A DNA stretch of 64,000 nt from an uncultured Bacilli bacterium (GTDB lineage Bacteria; Bacillota_I; Bacilli_A; RF39; UBA660): NCBI GenBank assembly GCA_934098435.1, contig CAKOOV010000003.1, forward strand, positions 1 to 64,000, given 5' to 3'. This document shows, piece by piece, positions 45,838-52,926 of this stretch. A program made the translations under genes and the position numbers. The notes under the pieces were generated by a model. That model searched no databases. It was not told the origin of the DNA and saw nothing but the letters and a program-made list of their open reading frames with translations. How positions within the stretch are numbered: the stretch's first letter is position 1; each line of letters begins with the position of its first letter.

Positions 45838-46821
45838 ATGTCATTCATCAAAGTTGATAACATAACAAAAACTTTTAAAGTAGCCAAAAGAAATAGTGGA
45901 CTAAAAGCTGCTTTAAAATCATTTTTCAAAAGAGAATACAAAGAAGTAGAAGCAGTAAAGAATATATCTTTTGAAATAAAGAAAGGAGAGGTGGTAGGTT
46001 ATATTGGTCCGAATGGTGCTGGAAAGAGTACCACCATTAAGATGCTTTCAGGAATACTTCTTCCCACTAGTGGTACTATTACTATAAACAATTTAGATCC
46101 TATTAAAGATAGAAAAAAATATGTAGCCAAAATAGGAGTAGTATTCGGACAAAGAAGTCAACTAGCTTTTGATATTCCAGCAGAAGATACTTTTGATTTA
46201 TTAAGAGATATCTATAAAATAGATAATACTGAATATCAAAAAACAAAGAAATATCTAGTAAAACTTTTAAGTATTGAAGAAATAATAAAAAAACCAGTAA
46301 GAACCCTTTCACTAGGAGAAAGAATGAGATGCGAAATAGCCTCATCACTACTCCATAAACCAGAAATATTATTCTTAGATGAACCAACAATAGGATTAGA
46401 TGCCATATCAAAAAAAATAGTAAGAGACTTTATAAAAAAAATAAATAAAGAAGATAAAGTAACAGTAATTCTTACCACTCATGATATGAATGATATCGAA
46501 GCCCTAGCTAAAAGAATTATTCTAATCGGTAACGGAGAAATACTATTTGATGGAAATATTAAAACCCTAAAAGAAAAATATGGTAGCTATAAAAATATCA
46601 AAATATTTACTAAAGATAAAATAGATAATATCAAAACAAAAGGAGTTATAAAAAAATATAAAAAAGAAGATTATTATAATTTTATAATAGATTCCAATAT
46701 AATAAGTATATCCAATTTCCTAAGTAAACTTACCACAAAATATAATATAGAAGATATTGAAATAGATAACGAAAGCATAGATGATGTAATACTTAAACTA
46801 TATGAGGACTATAAATTATGA
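45838..46821 (+). CDS. ABC exporter ATP-binding subunit (COG4586-like)
   Basis: 327 aa from the ATG at 45838 behind AAGGATGTGAT; an upstream in-frame ATG lies in the leader. Walker A GPNGAGKST (58-66), signature LSLGERMRCEIA, Walker B ILFLDEPTIGLD, H-loop THDM. A C-terminal domain of about 90 residues follows. Together with the two permeases downstream it forms an ABC-2 type exporter of unknown substrate. Expression is probably controlled by the leader. Confidence 0.92.
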   Translation: MSFIKVDNITKTFKVAKRNSGLKAALKSFFKREYKEVEAVKNISFEIKKGEVVGYIGPNGAGKSTTIKMLSGILLPTSGTITINNLDPIKDRKKYVAKIGVVFGQRSQLAFDIPAEDTFDLLRDIYKIDNTEYQKTKKYLVKLLSIEEIIKKPVRTLSLGERMRCEIASSLLHKPEILFLDEPTIGLDAISKKIVRDFIKKINKEDKVTVILTTHDMNDIEALAKRIILIGNGEILFDGNIKTLKEKYGSYKNIKIFTKDKIDNIKTKGVIKKYKKEDYYNFIIDSNIISISNFLSKLTTKYNIEDIEIDNESIDDVILKLYEDYKL

Positions 46822-47618
46822 AATCATATCTAAGTTATTTCAAATTAAGATTTATAACTAATCTTCAATATCGAACCGAAGCCATAGCAGGTATATGTAC
46901 CCAAATATTCTTTGGCTTAATATTTATTATGGTATATTTAGCCTTCTACGAAAGTGGAGGAAATACGCCAATGAACTGGCAAGAACTTATTAATTACTTA
47001 TGGCTTCAACAATCATTCTTTGCCCTAATATATCCCTTTGATAGAGAAAACGAATTACTTGATATGATTAAAAATGGTAATTTAGCTTATGAATTAATAA
47101 GACCACAAGATTTCTATTTTAAATGGTACATAAAAATGCTTTCCAAAAGATTAGTAGCAGTCCTACTTAGATTTATCCCATTAATAATTCTTGCAATATC
47201 ATTACCATATCCATTTCATTTATCTACCCCTTATTCTATAAATAATTTTATAATGTTTATAGTAGCATTAATCCTAGGATTATTCTTAGTTACATCATTA
47301 AATCTGCTCATGCATATTTTAACAATGTTTACTTTAGATGAGAAAGGAACTATGACAACTTATAATGTAATAGCAGAAATATTTATGGGCGGAACAATTC
47401 CTATACCATTCTTTCCAACATGGTTAAAACCAATAGCAGAATCTCTTCCATTTAGATTTATAGGAGATTTTCCATTCAGAATATATTCTAATAGCATACC
47501 ATTACATGAAGGCTATATTCTTATTATAGGTTCTATAATTTGGATAATAATTACCATACTATTAGGATATCTAATATCAAGAGTATCACTAAGAAAGGCT
47601 GTGATCCAAGGTGGTTAA
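46818..47618 (+). CDS. ABC-2 permease subunit 1
   Basis: 266 aa, about six membrane helices, with MVYLAFYESGG, DRENELLDMIKNGNLAYELIRPQDFY and DEKGTMTTYNVIAEIFMGG, which fit the COG4587 permeases. Its ATG overlaps the ATPase stop by 4 bases. Confidence 0.88.
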   Translation: MKSYLSYFKLRFITNLQYRTEAIAGICTQIFFGLIFIMVYLAFYESGGNTPMNWQELINYLWLQQSFFALIYPFDRENELLDMIKNGNLAYELIRPQDFYFKWYIKMLSKRLVAVLLRFIPLIILAISLPYPFHLSTPYSINNFIMFIVALILGLFLVTSLNLLMHILTMFTLDEKGTMTTYNVIAEIFMGGTIPIPFFPTWLKPIAESLPFRFIGDFPFRIYSNSIPLHEGYILIIGSIIWIIITILLGYLISRVSLRKAVIQGG

Positions 47619-48390
47619 ATTATATATAGAAGCAATGAAACTTAAATTAAAGTCCCAATTAGAATATCGTCTATCATTTATCTTAACTTTTATTAGTCAA
47701 ATAGGAGTATTCTTCACATATTACTTTATGACAGTAGCTCTATTTCAAAGATTTGATAATATAAAAGGTTTTACCTTATATGAAGTATTACTATGCTTTT
47801 CCATTATTCATTTTGGTTTTGCCTTTAATGAAACATTCTTTAGAGGTATAGACAAATTTGATAAATTCATTATTGGTGGTTCTCTAGATAGACTATTAGT
47901 AAGACCTAGAGGAATACTATATCAAGTTATATGTAGTGAGATGGATTTTGTAAAAATAGCTAGAATTATACAATCATTAATAATATTCTACATAGCCATA
48001 AGTCACTTAAATATAGAATGGAATATAATAAATATATTATTAATAATAGCAATGTTTCTATCATCAATAATACTATTCTTTGGAATATTCTTATTAATGG
48101 CTTCATACTGCTTTATTACCATTCATGGCTTAGAAGTAAGAAACTTATTAACAGATGGTGGTAAACAAATGGCTCAGTATCCAATAGGAATATTTAGAAA
48201 AGGTTTTATATTTATATTTACTTTTATTATTCCATATGCTTCAGTTAACTATTATCCTTTACTTTATCTATTAGGAAAATCTAATAATACATTATATTTA
48301 TTATCACCATTATTAATAGTAGTGTATTTAATACCATGTTTTCTATCTTTTAAAATAGGTTTAAAACATTATAACAGTACAGGTTCATAG
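47611..48390 (+). CDS. ABC-2 permease subunit 2
   Basis: 259 aa with a GTG start that overlaps the previous gene by 8 bases. Six membrane helices; GIDKFDKFIIGGSLDRLLVRPRG is the soluble loop typical of COG3694 permeases. Third gene of the exporter operon. Confidence 0.88.
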   Translation: MVKLYIEAMKLKLKSQLEYRLSFILTFISQIGVFFTYYFMTVALFQRFDNIKGFTLYEVLLCFSIIHFGFAFNETFFRGIDKFDKFIIGGSLDRLLVRPRGILYQVICSEMDFVKIARIIQSLIIFYIAISHLNIEWNIINILLIIAMFLSSIILFFGIFLLMASYCFITIHGLEVRNLLTDGGKQMAQYPIGIFRKGFIFIFTFIIPYASVNYYPLLYLLGKSNNTLYLLSPLLIVVYLIPCFLSFKIGLKHYNSTGS

Positions 48391-48423
48391 AAATATATTA
48401 ATAGATAAATAAATATTTTAACA

Positions 48424-48452
48424 TTGACATCACTAGGTATTTATATTATCAT
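48424..48452 (+). promoter_or_regulatory. Shared promoter, ORF6N copy E
   Basis: TTGACA (48424-48429), 17-base spacer, TATCAT (48447-48452). The spacer and the following 20 bases are nearly identical to those of copies F and G. Confidence 0.8.
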
Positions 48453-48492
48453 AAACAATAAGACAATGATAAAATAAAGAAAGGATGATGAA

Positions 48493-49365
48493 ATGAACAA
48501 TATAGTGGTAAGCGATAATATAAAGATAGAAAATATGATATATGAAATTAGAGGTAAAAAAGTAATGTTAGACTCTGACTTAGCAAGATTATATGGTTGT
48601 AAGAATGGAACTAAATCACTTAATTTAGCGGTTAAAAGAAACATAGAAAGATTTCCTAAAGATTTTTATTTTCAAATAGATAAGAATGAATATGATAACC
48701 TGAAGTTTCAATTTGAAACTTCAAGTTGGAATATGTATGGTGGAGTTAGAAAACTACCATATGTATTTACTGAACAAGGAGTCGCAATGTTAGCAACAGT
48801 ACTTAAAACCGAAAATGCTAGTATAGTAAGCATAAATATTATGAGAGCTTTTGTAGCAATGAAAAGTATAATAAATACTTCACTAATAGAACAAAAATAT
48901 ATAAATAGTTTGGTATTAGAACATGATAATGAAATAAAAATATTACAAGAATCTTTTGATAAGTTAAATACAAAAGAAAATAATAATCATATCTTTTATG
49001 AAGGACAAATATATGATTCATATTCTCTACTTATAGATATATTATCTAAAGCAAAGAAAGAAATAATTATAATAGATAATTATGCAGGTAAAAAACTATT
49101 TGATATCATTAAAGATATTAATATCAAAGTAAAAATATATACAGAAAATATAGATAATATTTCTAAAGAGAAGTATGAAAAACAATATAATAATTTAGAA
49201 ATAATAAATACCAATATATTTCATGATAGATTTATTATAATAGATAATAAACTATTATATCATTCAGGAGCATCATTTAAAGATTTAGGTAAGAAATGCT
49301 TTGCTATTACCAAGATGGAAGATGATAATATATTAAAAGAATTATTAAATAAACTAAAAAAATAA
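48493..49365 (+). CDS. ORF6N-domain protein with PLD-like C-terminus (copy E)
   Basis: 290 aa. Residues about 1-110 are an ORF6N domain (KKVMLDSDLARLYG, RFPKDFYFQI, GGVRKLPYVFTEQGVAMLATVL). Residues about 111-130 are a linker, and from about 133 to the end there is a PLD-like nuclease domain (SKAKKEIIIIDNYAG and HDRFIIIDN, with an H-x-R-type motif followed by Asp). ORF6N is a DNA-binding domain of phage and bacterial proteins. The head (1-30) and the C-terminus are almost identical to copies F and G; the middle differs. A perfect 11+1+11 palindrome (48701-48723) lies in the middle. SD AAAGGATGATG. Confidence 0.88.
   Translation: MNNIVVSDNIKIENMIYEIRGKKVMLDSDLARLYGCKNGTKSLNLAVKRNIERFPKDFYFQIDKNEYDNLKFQFETSSWNMYGGVRKLPYVFTEQGVAMLATVLKTENASIVSINIMRAFVAMKSIINTSLIEQKYINSLVLEHDNEIKILQESFDKLNTKENNNHIFYEGQIYDSYSLLIDILSKAKKEIIIIDNYAGKKLFDIIKDINIKVKIYTENIDNISKEKYEKQYNNLEIINTNIFHDRFIIIDNKLLYHSGASFKDLGKKCFAITKMEDDNILKELLNKLKK
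48701..48723. repeat. Intragenic palindrome, ORF6N copy E
   Basis: TGAAGTTTCAA (48701-48711), T, TTGAAACTTCA (48713-48723), fully paired. The centre (48712) is the first base of codon 74 (Phe in KFQFETS). Confidence 0.93.
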
Positions 49366-49375
49366 ATGTTTAACA

Positions 49376-49404
49376 TTGACATCACCAGGTATTTATATTA
49401 TTAT
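49376..49404 (+). promoter_or_regulatory. Shared promoter, ORF6N copy F
   Basis: TTGACA (49376-49381), 17-base spacer with TCACCAGG, TATTAT (49399-49404). Confidence 0.8.
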
Positions 49405-49444
49405 AAACAATAAGACAATGATAAAATAAAGAAAGGATGATGAA

Positions 49445-50326
49445 ATGAACAATATAGTAGTAGACGATAATATAAAGATAGAAAATATGATATATGAAAT
49501 TAGAGGTAAAAAGGTAATGCTAGATTCTGACTTGGCTATGTTATTTGGCTATGAAACGAAACAGTTAAATAGGCAGGTTCTTAGAAATATGAATAGATTT
49601 CCAGAAAATTATTGTTTTCAAATAACTGAGGCTGAATACATTTCTTTAAGGTGCCAAAATGGCACCTTAAAGAATGGACGTGGAGAACACAGAAAATATT
49701 TGCCATATGCATTTACAGAGCATGGTATTACTATGTTAGCAGGCATTTTAAAAAGTGATGTTGCAATAAAAATGAGTCTTAGAATAGTAGACATATTCAT
49801 AACTATGAAAAACTATATTAACACTTCGCTAATAGAACAAAAATATATAAATAGTTTAGTATTAGAACATGATAATGAAATAAAAATATTACAAGAATCT
49901 TTTGATAAGTTAAATACAAAAGAAAGTAATAATCATATATTTTATGAAGGACAAATATATGATGCATATTCACTATTTATAGATATATTATCTAAAGCAA
50001 AGAAAGAAATAATTATAATAGATAATTATGCAGGTAAAAAACTATTTGATATCATTAAAGATATTAATATCAAAGTAAAAATATATACAGAAAATATAGA
50101 TAATATTTCTAAAGAGAAGTATGAAAAACAATATAATAATTTAGAAATAATAAATACCAATATATTTCATGATAGATTTATTATAATAGATAATAAACTA
50201 TTATATCATTCAGGAGCATCATTTAAAGATTTGGGTAAGAAATGCTTTGCTATTACTAAGATGGGAGATGATAATATATTAAAAGAATTATTAAATAAAC
50301 TAAAAAAATATTATGATGAAGACTAA
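49445..50326 (+). CDS. ORF6N-domain protein with PLD-like C-terminus (copy F)
   Basis: 293 aa. It has the same head (MNNIVVDDNIKIENMIYEIR) and almost the same C-terminal 160 residues as copy E, but a different middle (ETKQLNRQVLRNMNRFPENYCFQIT, RKYLPYAFTEHGITML). Its 33-bp palindrome (49642-49674) is the longest in the window. The end (YYDED) overlaps the left arm of the hairpin at 50312. The two nucleotide sequences are so close after about codon 130 that recent duplication or gene conversion is likely. Confidence 0.88.
   Translation: MNNIVVDDNIKIENMIYEIRGKKVMLDSDLAMLFGYETKQLNRQVLRNMNRFPENYCFQITEAEYISLRCQNGTLKNGRGEHRKYLPYAFTEHGITMLAGILKSDVAIKMSLRIVDIFITMKNYINTSLIEQKYINSLVLEHDNEIKILQESFDKLNTKESNNHIFYEGQIYDAYSLFIDILSKAKKEIIIIDNYAGKKLFDIIKDINIKVKIYTENIDNISKEKYEKQYNNLEIINTNIFHDRFIIIDNKLLYHSGASFKDLGKKCFAITKMGDDNILKELLNKLKKYYDED
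49642..49674. repeat. Intragenic palindrome, ORF6N copy F
   Basis: 15+3+15, fully paired: left arm TTCTTTAAGGTGCCA (49642-49656), loop AAA, right arm TGGCACCTTAAAGAA (49660-49674). The centre (49658) is the first base of codon 72 (Asn in RCQNGT). Confidence 0.95.
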
Positions 50327-50342
50327 AATAGGCTTCATCATA
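50312..50342 (-). repeat. Conserved-loop hairpin, reverse orientation, behind ORF6N copy F
   Basis: TATGATGAA (50312-50320) and TTCATCATA (50334-50342) enclose a 13-base loop that on the minus strand begins GCC and ends GTC. It overlaps the stop codon of the ORF6N gene. Confidence 0.75.
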
Positions 50343-50374
50343 CCACAGAAGACTAAAGTGGAGAAGGAGAAATA

Positions 50375-50860
50375 ATGAAAATAGTAGAATATAAAGATAA
50401 ATATTTAGAAGATGTAAAAGATTTGTTAGTAGAATTAGAAGAATATATCCTTAGTATTGATAAGGATAATCTAGATCAATTACATCCTGAATATCGAGAT
50501 AAGATGGCTATATTAGATTTAGAAGAAGTAAAAGATAATAATGGTAAATGTTATCTAGCAATAGATAATGACGTAGTCGTAGGACTAATAATGGGATGCT
50601 TAAGAAGTTATGATGAATATGATTATTTAGATTATAAATGCCCTAAATGTGGAGAAGTAACAGAACTAGTAGTATCCAAAAAAGTAAGAAGCAGTGGTAT
50701 AGGTACTTTACTTATGAATAAAATAGAAGAATATTTCAAAAGTATAGGATGTGAATATATTTCTATCGATGTATTTGCTTATAATAAAATAGGAATAAAC
50801 TTTTATGAAAAACATGGTTATCATACTAGAGGTTTAATTGATATTAAGAAAATAAATTGA
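50375..50860 (+). CDS. GNAT-family acetyltransferase
   Basis: 161 aa. Acetyl-CoA binding region VSKKVRSSGIGTLLMNKIEEYF (about 103-125), followed by the beta-5 region and NKIGINFYEKHGYHTRG. A CPKCGE near residue 90 is unusual for the family. The substrate is unknown. Followed at 10 bases by a methyltransferase gene. Confidence 0.88.
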   Translation: MKIVEYKDKYLEDVKDLLVELEEYILSIDKDNLDQLHPEYRDKMAILDLEEVKDNNGKCYLAIDNDVVVGLIMGCLRSYDEYDYLDYKCPKCGEVTELVVSKKVRSSGIGTLLMNKIEEYFKSIGCEYISIDVFAYNKIGINFYEKHGYHTRGLIDIKKIN

Positions 50861-50869
50861 GGCAATATC

Positions 50870-51547
50870 ATGAAAAAAGAATATTATGAAGCATATGAAG
50901 ATAGATATAAAGATGCTTATGATAATAATATGCTATGGGAAATAACAGATTTTAGTAAAGATGTAGTTAAAGTAATAAAAGATTATAATATCACTAAGAA
51001 TAATAGTATATTAGAAGTAGGATGTGGAGAAGGTAGAGATATAATTCATTTACTTAATATAGGTTATCATAATATATTAGGTATTGATTACTCTAAAACA
51101 GTAATTAATAAATGTAATGAACTAACTAATAATAAATATGTAGATAATTTTAAATCCTTAGATATAATAAAAGATAAATTAAATAAAAAGTATGACTTTA
51201 TCTATTCCGTAGCGGTCATTCATATGTTTTTAAAAGAAGAACATCGTAACTTATTTTATAAGTTTATATATGAACATTTAAATGATAATGGAATTGCTCT
51301 AGTTATATCTATGGGTGATGGTACTAATACTTATAAGTCTAATATTAATGATGCTTTTAAGAAAGTAGTAAGAAAAAATATAAATACTAATAAAAAAATA
51401 ATAGTAACTAATACTTCATGTAATATAGTAGACCTTACTACTTTTAAAGAAGAAATTATAAAAAATAATTTTAAGATAATTAAATGTTATATTAGTAGTG
51501 ATATACCTAATTTTGATAAGTGCATGTGTGCTATTATTTCTAAATAA
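50870..51547 (+). CDS. SAM-dependent methyltransferase (class I)
   Basis: 225 aa. Motif I is ILEVGCGEGRDIIHL (about 50-64), then LGIDYSKTVI, SLDII and YDFIYSVAVIHMF. The C-terminal part has KTFK-like TTFKEEIIKNNF. The substrate is unknown. Its start overlaps the SD GAGGC after the GNAT stop. The two enzymes lie between ORF6N copies F and G. Confidence 0.88.
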   Translation: MKKEYYEAYEDRYKDAYDNNMLWEITDFSKDVVKVIKDYNITKNNSILEVGCGEGRDIIHLLNIGYHNILGIDYSKTVINKCNELTNNKYVDNFKSLDIIKDKLNKKYDFIYSVAVIHMFLKEEHRNLFYKFIYEHLNDNGIALVISMGDGTNTYKSNINDAFKKVVRKNINTNKKIIVTNTSCNIVDLTTFKEEIIKNNFKIIKCYISSDIPNFDKCMCAIISK

Positions 51548-51573
51548 AAATAAATTAAAACAAGATTAAATAG

Positions 51574-51600
51574 GCAGATCTGAATGTTCTGCTTTTATTT
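51574..51600 (+). terminator. Weak terminator after the methyltransferase
   Basis: GCAGA/TCTGC with a 9-base loop, then TTTTATTT. Confidence 0.5.
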
Positions 51601-51643
51601 ATGATGGTAGTAAAGAAATTACTAAAAAACGTGTATTTTAATA

Positions 51644-51672
51644 TTGACATCACCAGGTATTTATATTATCAT
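51644..51672 (+). promoter_or_regulatory. Shared promoter, ORF6N copy G
   Basis: TTGACA (51644-51649), 17-base spacer identical to copy F, TATCAT (51667-51672). Twenty-odd extra bases follow before the SD compared with copies E and F. Confidence 0.8.
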
Positions 51673-51733
51673 AAACAATAAGACAATGATAAAAGAGATA
51701 TAACTTTTTAGAAATCAAAGAAAGGATGATGTG

Positions 51734-52609
51734 ATGAACAAGATAGTTGTAAGTGATAATATAAAGATAGAAAATATGATATATGAAATTAGAGGTAAAC
51801 AGGTAATGTTAGATTCTGATTTGGCTAAACTCTATAATGTAGAAACAAAAAGAATAAACGAAGCGGTTAAAAATAATATAGAAAAATTTCCAGAAAGATA
51901 TTGCTTTAAACTTTCTGATAACGAAAGTAATAATCTTTTGGTCGAAATTTTCGACCAAAAAATAGAAAAACGTGGAGGTAAGTATAAAAATCCCAGAGTT
52001 TTTACCGAGCAAGGCGTATATATGCTTGCTACAATCTTAAAAAGTAAAGAAGCAACAAAGATAACAATTACAATAATGGATGCATTCGTAGCAATGAAAA
52101 GTATAATAAATACTTCACTAATAGAACAGAAGTATTTTAATGAATTAACTATAAAAAATACAGAAGATATAAAAATATTACAAGAATCTTTTGATAAGTT
52201 AAATACAAAAGAAAGTAATAATCATATATTTTATGAAGGACAGATATATGATTCATATTCTCTACTTATAGATATATTATCTAAAGCAAAGAAAGAAATA
52301 ATTATAATAGATAATTATGCAGGTAAAAAACTATTTGATATCATTAAAGATATTAATATCAAAGTAAAAATATATACAGAAAATATAGATAATATTTCTA
52401 AAGAGAAGTATGAAAAACAATATAATAATTTAGAAATAATAAATACCAATATATTTCATGATAGATTTATTATAATAGATAATAAACTATTATATCATTC
52501 AGGAGCATCATTTAAAGATTTAGGTAAGAAGTGTTTTGCTATTACTAAAATGGAAGATAATAATATATTAAAAGAATTATTAAATAAACTAAAAAAATAT
52601 TATGAGTAA
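51734..52609 (+). CDS. ORF6N-domain protein with PLD-like C-terminus (copy G)
   Basis: 291 aa from the ATG at 51734, the start that aligns with copies E and F (a GTG is at 51731). The head and C-terminus are shared, the middle is its own (VETKRINEAVKNNIEKFPERYCFKLSDNES, RGGKYKNPRVFTEQGVYMLATIL). The palindrome at 51936-51960 falls in the same aligned column as in E and F, although the centre is shifted by one base within the codon. The end overlaps the hairpin at 52601. Confidence 0.88.
   Translation: MNKIVVSDNIKIENMIYEIRGKQVMLDSDLAKLYNVETKRINEAVKNNIEKFPERYCFKLSDNESNNLLVEIFDQKIEKRGGKYKNPRVFTEQGVYMLATILKSKEATKITITIMDAFVAMKSIINTSLIEQKYFNELTIKNTEDIKILQESFDKLNTKESNNHIFYEGQIYDSYSLLIDILSKAKKEIIIIDNYAGKKLFDIIKDINIKVKIYTENIDNISKEKYEKQYNNLEIINTNIFHDRFIIIDNKLLYHSGASFKDLGKKCFAITKMEDNNILKELLNKLKKYYE
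51936..51960. repeat. Intragenic palindrome, ORF6N copy G
   Basis: TTTTGGTCGAAA (51936-51947), T, TTTCGACCAAAA (51949-51960), fully paired. The centre (51948) is the second base of the Ile72 codon in LVEIFDQ. Confidence 0.94.
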
Positions 52610-52628
52610 GACCCTAGGCTTACTCATA
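52601..52628 (-). repeat. Conserved-loop hairpin, reverse orientation, behind ORF6N copy G
   Basis: TATGAGTAA (52601-52609) and TTACTCATA (52620-52628) enclose GACCCTAGGC, the reverse complement of GCCTAGGGTC. It overlaps the end of the gene, as at copy F. Both are followed by ACCAC. Confidence 0.85.
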
Positions 52629-52693
52629 CCACGAAAAACATAAACTTATTTATGGTTGAAGTGGTATATAAAAATGAATGTAACAAGAAAAGG

Positions 52694-52722
52694 TTGACAC
52701 ACATAAAATAATATGGTATATT
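52694..52722 (+). promoter_or_regulatory. Promoter of the small ORF and ABC exporter
   Basis: TTGACA (52694-52699), 17-base spacer, TATATT (52717-52722). Confidence 0.75.
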
Positions 52723-52755
52723 TAATTTGAATTTAAAGAGAGAGGAGTGAAAATC

Positions 52756-52851
52756 ATGAAGATGATGACTTTAAGTTTAAAAGATTTTAATAGTGATAGA
52801 GTAGTTTTAAAGAAAAGTGGAATTCTTCTATGTTTTTCACATACTTTGTAA
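52756..52851 (+). CDS. 31-aa leader peptide candidate before the ABC exporter
   Basis: The ORF has a strong SD (AGGAGTG, 7 bases upstream) right after the promoter, and starts with MKMMTLSLKDFNSDR and ends LLCFSHTL. It ends 30 bases before a terminator-like hairpin and 75 before the exporter. Neither toxin nor bacteriocin features are clear. Translation of such a leader could control the downstream attenuator. An alternative is a small secreted peptide carried by the exporter. Confidence 0.55.
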   Translation: MKMMTLSLKDFNSDRVVLKKSGILLCFSHTL

Positions 52852-52880
52852 TAAGTAAAAATAATTAATTATATTAAATT

Positions 52881-52911
52881 AGAACTACTTTATAAATAAG
52901 TAGTTCTTTTA
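52881..52911 (+). terminator. Attenuator hairpin before the ABC exporter
   Basis: AGAACTACTT (52881-52890) and AAGTAGTTCT (52898-52907), fully paired, followed by TTTATTT. It stands between the leader ORF and the SD of the exporter gene. Confidence 0.75.
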
Positions 52912-52926
52912 TTTGGAGGTGTAAAT

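Noticed and set aside
52756..52851. Bacteriocin precursor exported by the neighbouring ABC protein
   Set aside because: No double-Gly leader and no C39 domain in the exporter; a leader-peptide role fits the hairpin better, though cargo is not excluded.
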